A stretch of 64,000 nucleotides of DNA, taken from the NCBI GenBank assembly GCA_947495035.1, contig CANLXI010000029.1:24960-88959 (forward strand). Reading direction: 5' to 3'. Positions 61,713-64,000 of this stretch are shown here, piece by piece. The position numbers and the translations under genes were made by a program. This stretch comes from an uncultured Granulosicoccus sp. GTDB lineage: Bacteria; Pseudomonadota; Gammaproteobacteria; Granulosicoccales; Granulosicoccaceae. Under the pieces are notes generated by a model. That model did not search any database and was not told the origin of the DNA. It saw only the letters and a list, made by a program, of their open reading frames with translations. How positions within the stretch are numbered: the first letter of the stretch is position 1; every line of letters starts with the position of its first letter.

Positions 61713-61948
61713 TCCGTATAGTCTCGACCAGCGCTGTGGCGAGCTCAAGGGCTTTCATTAAAGTCACGTGCGATCCGCTGGGGTCTGAGGAAAGCGGAAA
61801 ATTCCGTCGTCGTACCAGACGGCGGTCCAAAATGTCTCAATCGTGCACCAATGCCGGGCGCAGCCGGCCAAGCCGTGAGCCGCACCCCCGGGAAATGGGC
61901 TCCGGGGCGTCTCATCAATCGGTCTGTACACCTGAACGGGGACAGCGT

Positions 61949-63616
61949 TCAGCCATTGTCCTTGTGCGTGCGAATGCCGGCAGCGTCCTCTTCGAACATG
62001 TCCCGCACGCGACAGTCACCGCACAATTTCAGACGGCGAACGGCCTTTTCGTTCTGGAACATCCAGTGGCCGGCCAGCTTTTCCGTCATCGTATCGATCA
62101 TGCTCTGCGTGGTGAATGGTGTATGGCAGCGAGCACAGTGGAACGGCTTCTCCTCATGCAGTGTTTCGATCCTGCGTGCCTGCACACTGTCCCAGGTGTA
62201 GCGGGCCTTGAGCGTGATTGCCGATTCGGGACAGGCAGACTCGCACAGACCACATTGCAGACAGTTGGCCTCGACAAAGCGCAGCGCCGGCGTATCCTGC
62301 CCGTCCTGCAAGGCTCTGGCAGGACAGGTGGAGACACAGGCCATGCACAGAGTACAGGCGTCTGTATCGACCTTGATCTGCCCGAAAGGCGCCCCCTTGG
62401 GCAGGGCTGTTCTCGGTTCAGCCGGCAGCAACTGCTCCGACAAGGCATCCAGCGCCAGGCGCAGCGTCTGCCGCTTGTCATTGTGCGTGTCGAACCACTG
62501 TGGATCGATCCCTCCCAGTAACGTGGATCCATCAGTACCGGCCATGATGCGCCGTAGCCAGGCTTCCAGTTTTTCGGGGGCCAGCAGCGTCACGGGCAAT
62601 TCGGGCACGCCCAGATCGGACATCAGAACGCCAACCCAGCGCAGCTGAGTTTCAATGGCCAGGCGTCCGGGATCATCGGCCGGTACATCCATCACCAGAC
62701 AGATGTGCCGGGCCGGGCCCGCCAGCATCGCCAGCCAGTAGTCCGGGCCAAAGGCACTGACCTCTTCCACGAGAAGAGCCAGCACATCATCGGGCAGATT
62801 CATCTGCTCGATTCGCTCCTCTTCCGCTTCGGTATGCAGCACGATGATGCTGGCCCCTTCATTCTGCAGACTTCTGCGGGTTCGATCCACCGCGTCGACA
62901 GGCCGGGGAAAGGCGTAGCTCATGGCGCCACTGGGGCATACCGTGGCACAGCTTCCACAACCCTGACACAGAAAGGGATCAACACTGATTCGTTCACCAT
63001 CGGAGCGAATGGCATCGGTGGCACAGACATCGATACACTGATTGCAGCCATCGAGTTCACTACGGCTGTGGGCGCAGATGTCGGCCTCGTAGTGGAAGTA
63101 TCTCGGCTTGTCGAACTCACCGGTCAATTCAGACAGTGCCGCCACTGCGTCCTCCAGGGAGGCGGCATCGGGATTGCCCAGATGCACGTAGCCGAACGGC
63201 ACCAGACGCATCGGCATCAGTGGTTCGGCAGACAGGTCGAGAACCAGATCGAAAAAGCCGCTTTCCCGATACACGGACACGGCGAGATCGAACATTTCGC
63301 CATCCAGAACGGACACCTGTGCTCGCCAGGCCCCCAGATGGCCAGAGAGTGAGAGCGATGGCACCGTGAACACGGCGACTCCCTCGTCCGTCAGCTGCTT
63401 GTCGATACGAACAGCATCCGGATTCACACTGACGATCGTGTAGTGACTGTTCGGGAAATACCGACCGGCCTCCAGTGCAGTGTCCACATCACCGATGACC
63501 AGACAGTGGCCCTGCGATACATATTGCACTTGCGAGGTTGCCTCGCCCAGTTGTTGCTGTTCCACCACCTGCGACAGATCACTGATCACGGCTATCGGGC
63601 GCTGCTCTTCACTCAT
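61949..63616 (-). CDS. Multi-[4Fe-4S] ferredoxin-type protein of the formate dehydrogenase cluster
   Basis: A 555-residue cytoplasmic protein with at least four ferredoxin-type cluster motifs: CNQCIDVCATDAI, CQGCGSCATVCPSGAM, CTLCMACVSTCPARAL and CLQCGLCESACPESAI. Near the C-terminus are CxxC pairs (CARCHTPF; LCGDCRVRDMF) suggestive of a zinc or further iron site. The middle part resembles a CobB/HyaD-like alpha/beta domain (IIVLHTEAEEERIEQMNLPD). It has no signal peptide. Such proteins recur next to fdhA and torD and may serve electron supply or cluster delivery (inference). It follows the acidic repeat protein by 24 bases. Confidence 0.85.
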   Translation of the reverse strand: MSEEQRPIAVISDLSQVVEQQQLGEATSQVQYVSQGHCLVIGDVDTALEAGRYFPNSHYTIVSVNPDAVRIDKQLTDEGVAVFTVPSLSLSGHLGAWRAQVSVLDGEMFDLAVSVYRESGFFDLVLDLSAEPLMPMRLVPFGYVHLGNPDAASLEDAVAALSELTGEFDKPRYFHYEADICAHSRSELDGCNQCIDVCATDAIRSDGERISVDPFLCQGCGSCATVCPSGAMSYAFPRPVDAVDRTRRSLQNEGASIIVLHTEAEEERIEQMNLPDDVLALLVEEVSAFGPDYWLAMLAGPARHICLVMDVPADDPGRLAIETQLRWVGVLMSDLGVPELPVTLLAPEKLEAWLRRIMAGTDGSTLLGGIDPQWFDTHNDKRQTLRLALDALSEQLLPAEPRTALPKGAPFGQIKVDTDACTLCMACVSTCPARALQDGQDTPALRFVEANCLQCGLCESACPESAITLKARYTWDSVQARRIETLHEEKPFHCARCHTPFTTQSMIDTMTEKLAGHWMFQNEKAVRRLKLCGDCRVRDMFEEDAAGIRTHKDNG

Positions 63617-63640
63617 TCTTCTGCTTCTCCGGGCTGTCTG

Positions 63641-64000
63641 TCATCCGGCGGTAAGGTCCTGGTTCCGGGTGCGCTTGTCGTCATCGGCCGAACCATTCGG
63701 CCCATGTGTTGCTGTCTTTCCTGCATCACCGTCAGGCGCGGTAGACGTGTCGGCTGCCAGTGCCGGCTGCTCACGACCCACAGCCGATTCAATGATCGGC
63801 TCGCCTGCTCCGGAGCGCTCGCTCTCCTCGGGATTGGGGCAGTCTTCCGCTGTGGTCCCAGTGACGTCTGTCCGATCGCTGTCTCCTTCAGCCGCTGCAA
63901 CATCATCGCACTCGGACTGATCAGCTTGTTCGGCTTGTTCGGCTTGTTCGGCTTGTTCGGCTTGTTCGGCTTGTTCGGCTTGTTCGGCTTGTTCGGCTTG
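63641..64000 (-). CDS. Acidic protein with (Gln-Ala-Glu)n repeats, N-terminus cut by window edge
   Basis: The minus strand is open from the window edge to a TGA at 63641, giving the last ~119 residues of a protein. The part nearest the edge is a perfect repeat of Glu-Gln-Ala, encoded by the GCTTGTTCG array. A low-complexity acidic region follows (EGDSDRTDVTGTTAEDCPNP), then a Ser/Thr/Asp-rich tail ending KRTRNQDLTAG. It lies 24 bases upstream of the Fe-S protein in the formate dehydrogenase cluster. Similar clusters carry DUF3306 genes with variable acidic tails, so DUF3306 is a guess. The diagnostic N-terminus is not visible. Confidence 0.6.
   Translation of the reverse strand, partial: QAEQAEQAEQAEQAEQAEQAEQAEQADQSECDDVAAAEGDSDRTDVTGTTAEDCPNPEESERSGAGEPIIESAVGREQPALAADTSTAPDGDAGKTATHGPNGSADDDKRTRNQDLTAG
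63924..64000 (-). repeat. 9-bp tandem repeat, at least 8.5 copies, runs off the window
   Basis: Perfect units of GCTTGTTCG on the + strand from 63924 to the last base, with no mismatch. On the coding minus strand each unit is an in-frame Glu-Gln-Ala codon triplet. Because the unit is a multiple of three, copy-number changes keep the frame. The full array length is unknown. Confidence 0.95.

Overview
The window is about 58% GC by eye and gene-dense. It looks like a chromosomal segment of a free-living, probably marine, aerobic gammaproteobacterium. The best evidence is the conserved block hfq-hflX-hflK-hflC-DUF2065-hisZ-purA, then tRNA-Leu(CAG), then rnr, an order typical of Pseudomonas-like and Chromatiales-like gammaproteobacteria. 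Heme A synthase, CcmI and a membrane-bound formate dehydrogenase point to aerobic respiration. HrcA together with a sigma-32-like dnaK promoter, and the carboxylase, hydantoinase and VOC genes, would fit a Chromatiales or Granulosicoccus-like lineage. That genus-level guess is weak.

Layout. 1-10040: RNA and membrane-protein housekeeping (rnr, tRNA-Leu, purA, hisZ, hflKC, hflX, hfq), plus a small coiled-coil membrane protein. 10297-17672: an anchored surface protein, then a propionate/propionyl-CoA operon (prpE-pccB-pccA-mce) and a second VOC protein. 17807-20150: an orphan CcmI with a tandem duplication over its stop codon, and a DMT exporter. 20247-25598: the heat-shock operon hrcA-grpE / dnaK / dnaJ. 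25728-33334: ispG, a stand-alone MnmC oxidase domain, gcdH with a divergent FadR-type regulator, a degenerate MeaB-like pseudo-GTPase, two small conserved genes and apt.

33430-43421: a LysR regulator followed by a tightly coupled seven-gene catabolic operon (N-methylhydantoinase A/B, FAD amine oxidase, HpaI aldolase, aminotransferase, NAD-epimerase/dehydrogenase, atypical SDR), with a 47-codon ORF behind it. This is the best candidate here for an undescribed pathway. 43497-48867: ComEA-like protein, a deleted SDR pseudogene still divergent from its LysR regulator, O-acetylhomoserine sulfhydrylase, and another LysR/oxidoreductase pair. 49021-55939: heme A synthase, a DUF3047 protein, a hexanucleotide repeat tract, a Rieske-like protein missing a canonical ligand, a cNMP-binding/patatin fusion, and an ankyrin protein. 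56068-64000: a Cys-type formate dehydrogenase operon read leftward (acidic repeat protein, Fe-S protein, TorD chaperone, Tat-signal peptide protein, FdhA, FdhB, FdhC), closed by a 16-bp hairpin.

Two genes are cut by the window: rnr at the left edge and the repeat-tailed protein at the right edge. I saw no insertion sequences, integrases, phage genes or CRISPR arrays.
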